A stretch of 8,248 nt of DNA from CAWVVV01 sp964629165. Its GTDB lineage: Bacteria > Verrucomicrobiota > Verrucomicrobiia > Opitutales > Oceanipulchritudinaceae. The stretch lies in the NCBI GenBank assembly GCA_964629165.1, contig CAZVQJ010000134.1:1-8248 (forward strand), written 5' to 3'. Position 1 is the first letter of the stretch. Each line of letters begins with the position of its first letter. The notes beneath the pieces were generated by a model, which saw only the letters and a list, made by a program, of their open reading frames with translations, was not told the origin of the DNA and searched no databases. The translations under genes were made by a program, and so were the position numbers. Below, piece after piece: positions 1 through 6,965 of the stretch.

Positions 1-94
1 CTCCCATCAGAATCCGGGCTGCGGTCGGCAAATAGCGGCCCGCGGATTTCCGCTCACGGCCAGGCGGTATTGCATGTCTCATAGGTTCACTCAT
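1..94 (-). CDS. N-terminus of a possible DoxX-family membrane protein (partial, runs off the left edge)
   Basis: Reading leftwards from the ATG at 94-92, 31 codons stay open to the window edge. The peptide starts MSEPMRHAIPPG and reaches RYLPTAARILMG at residues 20-31. The RYLPT-x-AR-hydrophobic-G pattern is what I recall at the entry to the first membrane helix of DoxX-family proteins, small four-helix inner-membrane proteins of mostly unknown role. The helix itself would lie outside the window. The ATG at 82-80 is an alternative start that would drop four residues. The Shine-Dalgarno is weak (AGAAG a few bases upstream). An open frame of 31 codons is not rare in GC-rich DNA, so the call rests on this short motif and on the frame reaching the edge. 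Confidence 0.42.
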   Translation of the reverse strand, partial: MSEPMRHAIPPGRERKSAGRYLPTAARILMG

Positions 95-125
95 CGCACT
101 TCTTTTTCCGGTTGTTGATCTGTCC

Positions 126-140
126 GGCAGCGGAGCTGCC
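126..140. repeat. Short inverted repeat in the intergenic region
   Basis: GGCAGC and GCTGCC form perfect 6-base arms around a GGA centre. It lies just upstream of the putative minus-strand gene at the left edge and about 180 bases before the lipoprotein gene. It could be an operator or an RNA hairpin. Nothing else in the sequence indicates its use. Confidence 0.35.
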
Positions 141-187
141 CTTCCCAGAATTGACGTCTGAGGGAGGCGATCCAGGACAACGAACGG

Positions 188-214
188 CCGTTTTCCCGCT
201 GAAACGGTTTTTTT
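188..214 (+). terminator. Terminator-like hairpin upstream of the lipoprotein gene
   Basis: CCGTTT (188-193) pairs with AAACGG (202-207) across an 8-base loop, and seven T follow directly (208-214). That is the form of a rho-independent terminator read rightwards. G-U pairs could lengthen the stem slightly. The odd point is that no plus-strand gene lies before it in the window, because the neighbour at 1-94 reads leftwards. It may end an unseen short transcript, act as an attenuator in the lipoprotein leader, or be chance. The rest of 95-319 shows no credible gene; the small open frames there have no recognisable product. Confidence 0.4.
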
Positions 215-319
215 CCCTATCCGTCTGTCCCCGCCGAATCCGAACATCCTCTCCTCGACGTTGGCCCCATCGATGGAGACGATTGCCAAGCGGCAGTGCT
301 TTCCCCATGAGGAGTGATT

Positions 320-1216
320 ATGCCCGGAACGACGTCTCGGATTTCTGTTTGCGCCCTCATCGCCGTCCTCTGCCTCCTCGCGGGCTGCCGGAGTTCCGGC
401 CGGTCGGCGGACGCGGCCGAAGCAGGCATGTCTCTCTATGAGCGTCGCCTCCTCCGCGTAATCGAAGACAAGGAGGCACTCGAAACCTTTGCGCTCGAAA
501 CAGATCTGGCGGAACGGCCCGAAGTGGAACGCCGCTTTCGCCGCGTCGCGGGAGACTTCAACAGCATCATTGCCGACAACCCGGATCGCATTGAAGCGCG
601 CCTGATCTATGCGAAAATGCTCGATTTTTTCGGCGATGAAGTAGGTGCCCGGGACGAATTTGCGGCGGTCCTCAACCGGGACCCGACCGTCGCCGTGGCC
701 CACCAGCAACTGGGTACATATTTCGCGGAGGAAGGGGATTACGCGAAGGCGTTGGCCTATTACCTGAACGCCGTTCAACACGACCCGAACGAGCCCGTCT
801 ATCACTACGGAGTCGGCGACCTGCTCCACACCTTCGGACCCGAATTGATCGAAGAAGGTGCTCTCACGCAGGAATTACTGGACAAACAGATGCTCGAAGC
901 GTTCCGGCAGGCCGCCGCCCTTGCGAGCGGCGATCTGGTCTACCAATTCCGCTACGGCGAAGCCCATTACGACGTGCACGAGCCTGACTGGAGCGAGGCG
1001 CTCACGCATTGGCGATGGCTGGCCTTGCGCGACGATCTCGATGATCTCGGACGCCAGGCAGTCGCGCTGCATGAGGCCCGCTGTCTTGGGGAGCTCGGCC
1101 GCTACGAAGAAGCCCGTGAACGTGCGATGAGCGTCACCGAGCCGGGACTGGAGACCAGCCGCAAAGCCCTTCTTGTCGCGATCGAGGAAGCGAAAGCGCG
1201 GGAAGAGGAGAGTTGA
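320..1216 (+). CDS. TPR-repeat lipoprotein
   Basis: Predicted 298-residue exported lipoprotein of unknown specific role. The ATG at 320 is preferred over the in-frame GTG at 314 because GAGGAG (309-314) sits five bases upstream as a Shine-Dalgarno. Residues 8-22 are a hydrophobic signal peptide ending in the lipobox LLAGC, with Cys23 as the lipidated residue. The mature protein has TPR-type helical hairpins. The clearest is at 123-156 (ending in YYLNAVQHDP), with others at about 88-122, 157-175, 205-235 and 246-270. TPR arrays bind peptides or other proteins, so a scaffold or assembly role at the membrane is likely, but no enzyme domain is visible. The C-terminus is charged and rich in Glu, Arg and Lys. 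The gene stands alone: a hairpin terminator follows it and the next genes point towards it. The family call (TPR lipoprotein) is firm; the function is unknown. Confidence 0.9.
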   Translation: MPGTTSRISVCALIAVLCLLAGCRSSGRSADAAEAGMSLYERRLLRVIEDKEALETFALETDLAERPEVERRFRRVAGDFNSIIADNPDRIEARLIYAKMLDFFGDEVGARDEFAAVLNRDPTVAVAHQQLGTYFAEEGDYAKALAYYLNAVQHDPNEPVYHYGVGDLLHTFGPELIEEGALTQELLDKQMLEAFRQAAALASGDLVYQFRYGEAHYDVHEPDWSEALTHWRWLALRDDLDDLGRQAVALHEARCLGELGRYEEARERAMSVTEPGLETSRKALLVAIEEAKAREEES

Positions 1217-1227
1217 TCGCCGCTCGC

Positions 1228-1258
1228 GAGGGCCGCACTGCGGCTGGCCTCAATTTTT
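1228..1258 (+). terminator. Rho-independent terminator of the lipoprotein gene
   Basis: GAGG (1228-1231) and CCTC (1248-1251) flank an inner perfect stem of GCCGC (1232-1236) and GCGGC (1240-1244) with an ACT loop. Three bases bulge on the 3' side. AATTTTT follows (1252-1258). It starts 11 bases after the lipoprotein stop. The hairpin overlaps the last codons and stop of the convergent metW gene. No T tract follows it on the minus strand, so it should act mainly rightwards. Confidence 0.6.
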
Positions 1259-1864
1259 CTCCGCCCGGGTGACGGCATACATGGCATAACCAGCCCGGAG
1301 ATTCGGAAGGGTGTCGACAGGCGTTTTCCAATCGCCGCGCAGATAGACGCGCCGATCAAGATGATAGCCGGCGTCGCGACAAAATTCCTCGAAGAGCTGG
1401 ACCGTGACCGGGGTGCTCGGCACGTCATCCTGCCAGGCCTGCGGGAAAACTTCGTTGGCGATCCGGCTGCCGGTGCGCAGGAGCGCCCATCGATTTCGCC
1501 AGTAACCGTAATTGATGAACCCCACCGCGAGAGTTCGACCGACTCGTAATGACTGTTCCACGACACGACCGGGCCTCGCCATCTCCTGAAGCGTCCGCGA
1601 CAGGATCACCCAGTCAAAAAACTTGTCCGGAAATTCGGAGAGAAAGTTCTCCGCATCGCCCTGGTAGACGCTCACTCCGCGTTTGATACAACTCTGGACC
1701 TTGCGCAACTCGGTATCAACGCCCACCCCGTGCACCCGTTTGGCTTGCTGGAGATGTTCGAGGAGAACGCCGCGGCCACAGCCGAGGTCGAGCACTCGAC
1801 TGCCTTCCTCGATCCAATTGGAGAGGACCTGAAAATCGGTGTGGCGTTTCGTATGTCGGCTCAT
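1250..1864 (-). CDS. metW: MetW, methionine-biosynthesis methyltransferase-fold protein
   Basis: 204 residues, the usual size for MetW, the class I methyltransferase-like partner of MetX. Motif I for S-adenosylmethionine is VLDLGCGRG (residues 24-32), followed by the acidic GVD at 48-50 and QGD at 68-70. The segment DWVILSRTLQEMARP (84-98) corresponds to the characteristic MetW post-motif region. The stretch FINYGYWRNRWALL (116-129) corresponds to the FPNFG-x-W-R region of the family. The start is set by context: the ATG at 1864-1862 overlaps the metX stop as ATGA, and GGGAG (1877-1873) lies eight bases upstream, so translation is probably coupled to metX. MetW is generally found next to MetX and has been linked to its activity in Proteobacteria; whether it methylates anything is unclear. 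It acts in the cytoplasm. Confidence 0.93.
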   Translation of the reverse strand: MSRHTKRHTDFQVLSNWIEEGSRVLDLGCGRGVLLEHLQQAKRVHGVGVDTELRKVQSCIKRGVSVYQGDAENFLSEFPDKFFDWVILSRTLQEMARPGRVVEQSLRVGRTLAVGFINYGYWRNRWALLRTGSRIANEVFPQAWQDDVPSTPVTVQLFEEFCRDAGYHLDRRVYLRGDWKTPVDTLPNLRAGYAMYAVTRAEKN

Positions 1865-3006
1865 CGGAGAAACTCCCGGACTAGACCATACAGTTCAGGC
1901 GCACGCACCAGAAAACTATCGTGCCCGAGAGACATCGGAATTTCCGCGTAGCTCGCAGGTTTTCCGGCTCGCAGGAGGGCGTGCACGATATCGCGGTTCT
2001 GGTTTGGCGGGAAGAGCCAGTCGCTCGTGAAACCGATGACGAGCGTGCGGGCCGTGACGGGGGCGAAGGTGTCCTCGAGCATCCCGCTCTCGCCGTAGAG
2101 ATCAAAGCGGTCAAGGGCCTTGGAAATATAGAGGTAGGTGTTGGCGTCGAACCGGCTGATAAAGCTCTGCCCTTGATAGCGCAGGTAGCTTTCGACCTGA
2201 AATTCCGCGCCAAACCGCTCCCTCGCATCCCCGCTCGCCACCCGCTCGCGCCCGAACTTCTCTTCCATCCCCTGATCACTCAGATAGGTGATGTGAGCCA
2301 TCATCCGGGCTACCGCGAGCCCTACGTCCGGACCGTCTCCCGCCGCGTAAGCCCCTCCCTGCCACTTCGCATCCTGCATGATGGCAAGACGGCCGACCTC
2401 GTTGAAGGCGATGGCCTGGGCGCCCTGACGCGCCGTCGTCGCCATCGGCAGGAGGCGTTCGACCATCTCCGGATACGCGATGCCCCATTGCAGGGCCTGC
2501 ATGCCGCCCATCGATCCGCCGACGACGGCAAAAAGCCGCTCCAGCCCCAGACCGTCCGTCAGGAGCCGGTGCTGGGCGCGCACCATGTCGCCGATGCTGA
2601 CGAGCGGAAAATCGAGGTGAAACGGTTCCCCCGTCTCCGGATTGAGCGAACTCGGACCACTCGACCCCTGGCAGCCACCGAGGCAGTTCGAGCAAATCAC
2701 AAAAAAGCGGGTCGTATCGATCGGTTTGCCGGGGCCGATCATGTCGTTCCACCAGCCCGGCTTGCGGTCGCGCAGGTCGTGCACCCCGGCACAGTGATGA
2801 TCCCCGCTCAAGGCGTGACAGATAAGAATGGCGTTACTGCGCTCCGCATTCAGCCGCCCATAGGTTTCGTAGCGCAGCGTGAAGCCGGAAATCGTTTCGC
2901 CCGAGTCGAAAACAAACGGTTCCTCCGACCGAAAATCGTGCCACGTGACGAGGCCGACTTCGCCCGGTTCATCGTCGAGGGTGCGTGGTTCCACAATCTG
3001 GTCCAT
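1861..3006 (-). CDS. metX: Homoserine O-acyltransferase (MetX type)
   Basis: 381 residues, full length for the MetX alpha/beta-hydrolase family. It transfers an acyl group from acyl-CoA to homoserine, committing it to methionine synthesis. The nucleophile elbow GGSMGGMQALQW (163-174) gives Ser165. The other triad members are Asp329 (GFTSDWLFPP) and His362 (SLGHDSF). Other family marks are CHALSGDHH (63-71), the NCLGGCQGSSGPSS region (107-120) and MATTARQ near 188-194. It is the first gene of a two-gene operon with metW. Acetyl- and succinyl-transferases share this fold, so the acyl donor cannot be fixed by eye, and metXW-linked enzymes in some bacteria use succinyl-CoA. The only SD-like bases (GAGG) end about 13 bases before the ATG and lie in a hairpin, so initiation may be regulated. 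Confidence 0.95.
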   Translation of the reverse strand: MDQIVEPRTLDDEPGEVGLVTWHDFRSEEPFVFDSGETISGFTLRYETYGRLNAERSNAILICHALSGDHHCAGVHDLRDRKPGWWNDMIGPGKPIDTTRFFVICSNCLGGCQGSSGPSSLNPETGEPFHLDFPLVSIGDMVRAQHRLLTDGLGLERLFAVVGGSMGGMQALQWGIAYPEMVERLLPMATTARQGAQAIAFNEVGRLAIMQDAKWQGGAYAAGDGPDVGLAVARMMAHITYLSDQGMEEKFGRERVASGDARERFGAEFQVESYLRYQGQSFISRFDANTYLYISKALDRFDLYGESGMLEDTFAPVTARTLVIGFTSDWLFPPNQNRDIVHALLRAGKPASYAEIPMSLGHDSFLVRAPELYGLVREFLR

Positions 3007-3013
3007 CTGAGTT

Positions 3014-3064
3014 GTTTTACCTCAACCGATTTTGGGGCTGAGGCAACGGTGATTCGCCATCACC
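3014..3064 (-). promoter_or_regulatory. metX leader with two hairpins, one masking the SD-like sequence
   Basis: Read leftwards towards metX, the first hairpin is GGTGAT/ATCACC with a 5-base loop (3064-3048). Four bases later a second hairpin (3043-3020) pairs CCTCAGCC with GGTTGAGG, eight pairs including one G-T, around an 8-base loop. The 3' arm contains the only SD-like GAGG upstream of the metX ATG. The following TAAAAC (3019-3014) resembles a -10 box seven bases before the ATG, and GTTG of the stem could instead pair with the CAAC at 3014-3011. A ribosome-access switch is possible. It does not match any SAM-riboswitch consensus I can recall, so the regulatory role is inference. Confidence 0.35.
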
Positions 3065-3174
3065 CCCATGCCGACGGCGCAAGCGACCCGTCCGCCCGGA
3101 TTTCTTCAGGTCCTCGGCCCTCTCGAACGGCCTAAACGCTCGCCTTGCGTGCCGATCCCCGCAAGCGTCTGAAC

Positions 3175-4599
3175 ATGGCTACGATTCCCAATGTTCTGGC
3201 TGATCGCTACGCAAGTGCGGCGATGAAGGCACTCTGGTCGCCGGAAGGTAAGATCCGGCTCGAGCGTGAATTCTGGATCGCCGTCATGAAGGCACAGCGC
3301 GCGGAAGGACTGCCGATCAGCGAGGCCACGATTGCGGCTTACGAGACCGCCATCGATCGCATTGACCTCGCCGATATCGAGGCCCGCGAACGGGTCACAC
3401 GGCACGACGTGAAAGCCCGGCTGGAGGCATTCAATGCGGTTGCCGGAGAGGAATCCCTCCACCAGGGCATGACGAGCCGCGATTTGACGGAGAACGTGGA
3501 ACAACTGCAGGTTTACCGCTCGCTCCAGCTCGTGCGTGACCGGGCAGTGGCGAGTCTTGCGCGCCTGCGCGAACAGGCGCTTCGGGATCGGGAACTCGTA
3601 TTCGTTGCCCGCACGCACAATGTCGCGGCGCAGCCCAGCACCCTCGGCAAACGCTGGGCGATGTTTGGCGAAGAGTTGCTCTTTTCAGTCAATGCGCTGC
3701 AGGACACGCTCGCGCGCTACCCGGTGCGCGGGCTGAAAGGCGCCGTCGGCACCCAGCTCGACCTCTTGACCCTCTTCGATGGCAACACCGCAAAAGTGAC
3801 CCGGGTCGAAGCCTCTGTGGCGCAGCACCTTGGACTTCCCGGACAGCTGGTGGCGGTCGGTCAGGTCTACCCGCGATCGCTCGATTTTGCAGTCGTCAGC
3901 CTGCTCTGTCAGCTCTCAAGCGGCCCCTCCAATTTTGCGCGGACCCTACGCCTGATGGCGGGGCACGAACTCGCAAGCGAAGGTTTCGCAAAAGGCCAGA
4001 CCGGCTCCAGCGCGATGCCACACAAGATGAATGCACGGAGCTGCGAGCGGCTGAACGGGTTTGCCGCCATTCTCAAAGGGCATGTTTCGATGGCGGCGGG
4101 CCTTGTCGGTGACCAGTGGAACGAAGGAGACGTCTCCTGCTCTGTCGTGCGCCGTATGGTCCTGCCCGACGCTTTTTTCGCCATCGACGGACTTCTCGAA
4201 ACCTTTCTCACAATCCTCGGCCAGATGGAGGTCTTTACGGAAGTCATCGCCCAGGAGAACAGGCGCTACTTTCCGTTCCTGGCGACGACTACGGTCCTGA
4301 TGGAGGCGGTGAAATCCGGTGTGGGCCGCGAAACTGCCCATGCGATCATCAAGGAACACGCGGTTGCCACCCTCGAGGCTCTTCGCCGCAGCGAGATCAG
4401 CGAAAACGACCTTCTCGATCGCTTGGCGGACGATGATCGCCTGCCGCTCGGCCGGGAACGGTTGGAGGCCATTCTTGCCGATGCCGACAAGCTGGTGGGG
4501 ATGGCGAACGCACAGGTGGACGAGTGGGCCGCACGCGTGCACGCGTTGCTCGCAATCTATCCCGAGGCGGCGACCTACGAACCGGGAGCGATCCTGTAG
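3175..4599 (+). CDS. purB: Adenylosuccinate lyase
   Basis: 474 residues from the ATG at 3175; a TTG at 3145 would add ten residues with no better support, and neither start has a clear Shine-Dalgarno. The enzyme cleaves succinyl-AICAR and adenylosuccinate, releasing fumarate, in purine synthesis; it is a cytoplasmic homotetramer in this superfamily. The superfamily signature is TGSSAMPHKMNARSCERLNG (276-295), with the loop serines at 278-279. His148 lies in ARTHNVAAQPSTLGKR, and GMTSRD (98-103) follows His96. The signature, the following GDQWNEGDVSCSVVRR (312-327) and RYFPFLATT (364-372) resemble the actinobacterial PurB type more than the E. coli or Bacillus types. The gene is divergent from metX, with about 170 bases between them, and convergent with the broken SRAP gene. 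It looks intact. Confidence 0.94.
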   Translation: MATIPNVLADRYASAAMKALWSPEGKIRLEREFWIAVMKAQRAEGLPISEATIAAYETAIDRIDLADIEARERVTRHDVKARLEAFNAVAGEESLHQGMTSRDLTENVEQLQVYRSLQLVRDRAVASLARLREQALRDRELVFVARTHNVAAQPSTLGKRWAMFGEELLFSVNALQDTLARYPVRGLKGAVGTQLDLLTLFDGNTAKVTRVEASVAQHLGLPGQLVAVGQVYPRSLDFAVVSLLCQLSSGPSNFARTLRLMAGHELASEGFAKGQTGSSAMPHKMNARSCERLNGFAAILKGHVSMAAGLVGDQWNEGDVSCSVVRRMVLPDAFFAIDGLLETFLTILGQMEVFTEVIAQENRRYFPFLATTTVLMEAVKSGVGRETAHAIIKEHAVATLEALRRSEISENDLLDRLADDDRLPLGRERLEAILADADKLVGMANAQVDEWAARVHALLAIYPEAATYEPGAIL

Positions 4600-4643
4600 A
4601 GGATACTCGCGCGCCGAGGGGTCACGCTTGCGCGGACACGCTC

Positions 4644-5376
4644 CTAAAAGAGTTCACCCTGCATCGGCACTCCGGAGCTGCCTGCGAACGGTTCATCCCA
4701 GCGGACAATCAGTGCGGGACCTTGTTCTGCGAGTGGTTGACGGCAGTGGAGACGGGCCAGGCCTGCAAAAAACCCTCCGGCGCAGGCTGGAGAAGGTCGT
4801 TCACCGCAGCGGCGCTTTCCACGCGGAAATCCAGCCATCGGTCAATCTGGTCGTCAGCAAGGATGACGGGCAGGCGGCCGTGCACGGGTTTCATCAGCGA
4901 GTTTGCGCGGGTCGTCAGGACCGCTGCGCTGAAAATCTCCGAGCCGTCCGGGCTCTGCCAGTATTCCCCCAGTCCCGCGAGGGCGATCGGCTCCTCATCG
5001 CTGCGGGAAAAGTAGAAAGGCTGTTTCCGCGCGCCCTGCCGTTTCCATTCGTAGAATCCATCCGCCGGGAGGAGGCAACGCCGATAGCGCAGGGCGTCTC
5101 GGAAAGCGGGGCTTCTGAGCGGCAGTCTCGCTCCGGGCATTGCTCCACTTGTGACCAACTTTGACATCTTTCGCCCACCGCGGAACGAGACCCCAGTGAA
5201 AGAGATCTCCTTTCCGCCACCCCGCATCCCGGTCATCCCAAATCGTCAAAAACGCCCACGCCCGGGGTGATGTTGTAGCGTGCGGGCTGATCCCGACCGA
5301 TCGGCGACGCCAGCTCAACGACAAAACGCCGGGCCATCTCGTCCGCGCGTGTCTTCAAGGTGTACCGACCGCACAT
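4644..5376 (-). pseudogene. SRAP-domain (YedK/HMCES-like) abasic-site protein gene with three frameshifts
   Basis: The start is the ATG at 5376-5374, reading MCGRYTLKTR, the invariant SRAP beginning with catalytic Cys2. Conserved blocks then continue in different frames: RYNITPG in the start frame; LTIWDDRDAGW to FHWGLVPRWAKD and NARSET in a second; FRDALRYRRCLLPADGFYEW to PVHGRLPVIL in a third; and GPALIVRWDEPF to the TAG at 4646-4644 back in the second. Each jump is explained by one base: an extra A in AAAAA (5248-5252), an extra G in GGGG (5108-5111) and a missing base near CC (4720-4721), plus-strand letters. Corrected, the gene is exactly 244 codons (243 residues), with Cys2, Asn79, Glu109 and His165 all present. 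SRAP proteins crosslink to abasic sites in single-stranded DNA and shield them. As sequenced, no full-length product is possible. It is either a young pseudogene or holds sequencing errors; the family call is firm. Confidence 0.88.
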
Positions 5377-5440
5377 CGAGGTGAAAAACCATTGCTCTGC
5401 CAGCCCGGTCGAGCGAATCCGATTTGCCGGCGGCGAGACG

Positions 5441-5470
5441 TTGCACGGCCGAGCGGCGCTCCGGTAGACT
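5441..5470 (+). promoter_or_regulatory. Candidate rmuC promoter giving a leaderless mRNA
   Basis: TTGCAC (5441-5446) and TAGACT (5465-5470) form -35 and -10-like boxes 18 bases apart. The -10 box ends six bases before the rmuC ATG, so transcription would begin at or next to the start codon. No Shine-Dalgarno is visible before that ATG. The -35 match is weak (TTG only); the -10 keeps the key T, A and final T. The rest of the 100-base divergent gap (5377-5476) shows nothing else I can name. Confidence 0.4.
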
Positions 5471-5476
5471 GCGCTT

Positions 5477-6907
5477 ATGGAAATGGTTCTTGCAGTAGTC
5501 GCTGGATGGCTTGCCGGTGGCTTTGTCGGCTGGCTCTGGGCTCGGTTGCGCGCCCAGTCCGCGCTGGAGCGGATCCGGCAGGAACAGGCCGACGTATCCG
5601 GGCGGCACGCCCTTCTCGACGCTCGCCTGACTCAACTGACAGACGAGCACCGCCACCTGGAAACCGCCCATGCCGCGCAGCAGGCCCGGTTGACGGAGAG
5701 GGAAGTGGCGATCGCACGGCTGGAAACACAGCTCACTGAACAGGAGCGCGCCTCCACCAAACAACTTGCGGAGTTGAAGGATTTGCACGCCCGCTTCCAG
5801 GACAGCTTCAAGGCGCTTTCGTCCGACGCCTTGAAAAGCAACAATTCCCAGTTTCTCGAGCTCGCCCGGGAGACGCTGAGCAAGTTCCAAGAGGGCGCGC
5901 AGGGAGATCTGAGCAAGCGACAGGAAGCCATCAACGCGCTCGTGACACCCCTGCGCGAAGCACTGAAATCGGTCGATGAAAAAGTCGGTGCCCTCGAAAA
6001 AGCCCGCGAGGGTGCTTACCAGGGATTGCGCGAACAACTTCGAAGTCTCGCCCAGACACAGGTCCAGCTGCAGGGAGAAACCGCCAACCTCGTCCAGGCG
6101 CTGCGAACCCCCAATGTCCGCGGGCAATGGGGTGAGGTCCAACTGGAAAAAACCGTGCGCTTGGCCGGAATGGTCGAATATGTCGATTTCGTGCAGCAGG
6201 AGAGTTCTTCGACCGAGGAAGGCCGCCTCCGTCCGGATCTCATCGTGCGCCTGCCGAACGGCAATCAGGTCGTGATCGATGCCAAGACGCCTCTCGACGC
6301 CTACCTGCTGGCAATCGCCGCAACGGATCCGGCAGAACGCACGCGCCAACTCGACCGCCACGCGCGCCAGATCCGCGACCACATCAAGAAACTCGGGTCC
6401 AAGCAGTATTGGAAGCAGTTCGAGCCGTCTCCCGAATTCGTCGTGCTCTTCCTGCCGGGCGAGGCCTTCTTCAGCGCAGCCCTCGAGCAGGATCCGGGAC
6501 TGATCGAGATCGGGACCAGAGATAACGTCATCCTCGCGACGCCCACCACCTTGATCGCCCTCCTCAAGGCAGTCGCCTTCGGCTGGCGGCAGGAGCAGAT
6601 TGCCCAGCAGGCCCAGGCGATCAGCGACCTCGGACGCGAACTTTACGAGCGCCTCTGCACCGCCGGCGGCCATTTCGAAAAAGTCGGCAGTCACCTCGGT
6701 CGCAGTGTCGATGCCTACAACTCCGCAATTCGTTCGTTTGACACCCGCGTCCTTGTGAGCGCCCGCAAGTTTGTCGAACTCGCTCCGATCAGCGCCAAGT
6801 CTCTCCCGACCCTCGCGCCCCTCGATCATGCCCCCATCCAGAGCAACGCATCGGAGTGGGAATGTTCATCCGATGAGGATCCATCGGCCGAAAAGAGAGG
6901 CGCGTGA
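5477..6907 (+). CDS. rmuC: RmuC-family DNA recombination/maintenance protein
   Basis: 476 residues, typical of RmuC. Residues 3-21 are a hydrophobic N-terminal membrane anchor. Long heptad-like coiled-coil stretches follow at about 25-110 and 140-210. The RmuC domain starts near 212 with NVRGQWGEVQLEKTVRLAGM. The nuclease-like core is Glu220, Asp254 (RPDLIVRLPNG) and Asp268-x-Lys270 (VVIDAK), as in PD-(D/E)XK folds. FVVLFLPGEAFFSAAL (321-336) and the C-terminal FDTRVLVSARKF (421-432) are further family marks. In E. coli, RmuC limits recombination at short inverted repeats. About 45 residues after the domain are low-complexity and end in a charged tail. The start at 5477 is the first ATG; the ATG at 5483 is two codons later. 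It is divergent from the broken SRAP gene, also a DNA-maintenance gene. Confidence 0.93.
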   Translation: MEMVLAVVAGWLAGGFVGWLWARLRAQSALERIRQEQADVSGRHALLDARLTQLTDEHRHLETAHAAQQARLTEREVAIARLETQLTEQERASTKQLAELKDLHARFQDSFKALSSDALKSNNSQFLELARETLSKFQEGAQGDLSKRQEAINALVTPLREALKSVDEKVGALEKAREGAYQGLREQLRSLAQTQVQLQGETANLVQALRTPNVRGQWGEVQLEKTVRLAGMVEYVDFVQQESSSTEEGRLRPDLIVRLPNGNQVVIDAKTPLDAYLLAIAATDPAERTRQLDRHARQIRDHIKKLGSKQYWKQFEPSPEFVVLFLPGEAFFSAALEQDPGLIEIGTRDNVILATPTTLIALLKAVAFGWRQEQIAQQAQAISDLGRELYERLCTAGGHFEKVGSHLGRSVDAYNSAIRSFDTRVLVSARKFVELAPISAKSLPTLAPLDHAPIQSNASEWECSSDEDPSAEKRGA

Positions 6908-6934
6908 TTCCCGCCGAAATCTTCTCTTCGCGCG

Positions 6935-6965
6935 TTGCTTAACGACGTTCCTTGAGCAATACTGT
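6935..6965 (+). promoter_or_regulatory. Candidate promoter of the phasin-like gene (leaderless)
   Basis: TACTGT (6960-6965) has the TANNNT form of a -10 box and ends exactly six bases before the ATG at 6972, the same geometry as at rmuC. TTGCTT (6935-6940) is a possible -35 box, 19 bases away, which is long. No Shine-Dalgarno lies in the usual place. An internal promoter would let this gene and the downstream kinase be expressed apart from rmuC. Confidence 0.33.

Noticed and set aside
112..441. 109-codon plus-strand frame before and into the lipoprotein gene
   Set aside because: It overlaps the lipoprotein signal peptide out of frame, runs through the terminator-like hairpin and has an Arg/Pro-rich composition typical of noncoding frames.
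1921..3135. 404-codon open frame on the plus strand opposite metX
   Set aside because: It mirrors metX, with composition typical of an antisense frame (rich in Arg, His, Pro) and no known family. metX has its full catalytic triad.
3007..3174. SAM riboswitch before metX
   Set aside because: The leader is short and I do not see the conserved core of SAM-I, SAM-II or SAM-IV; only generic hairpins can be supported.
4319..5164. 281-codon plus-strand frame across the end of purB and the SRAP region
   Set aside because: The first half is an out-of-frame reading of purB and the second half is antisense to the SRAP gene; no domain is visible.
4709..5236. 175-residue SRAP fragment as an intact gene with a start at 5236
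   Set aside because: Its first 35 or so residues do not match SRAP proteins, while the true start MCGRY and the blocks RYNITPG and NARSET lie upstream in other frames. It is the middle piece of a frameshifted gene.
5315..6829. 504-codon open frame on the minus strand opposite rmuC
   Set aside because: It lies antisense to the well-supported rmuC and its translation shows no recognisable domain. Long antisense frames are expected opposite GC-rich coding sequence.
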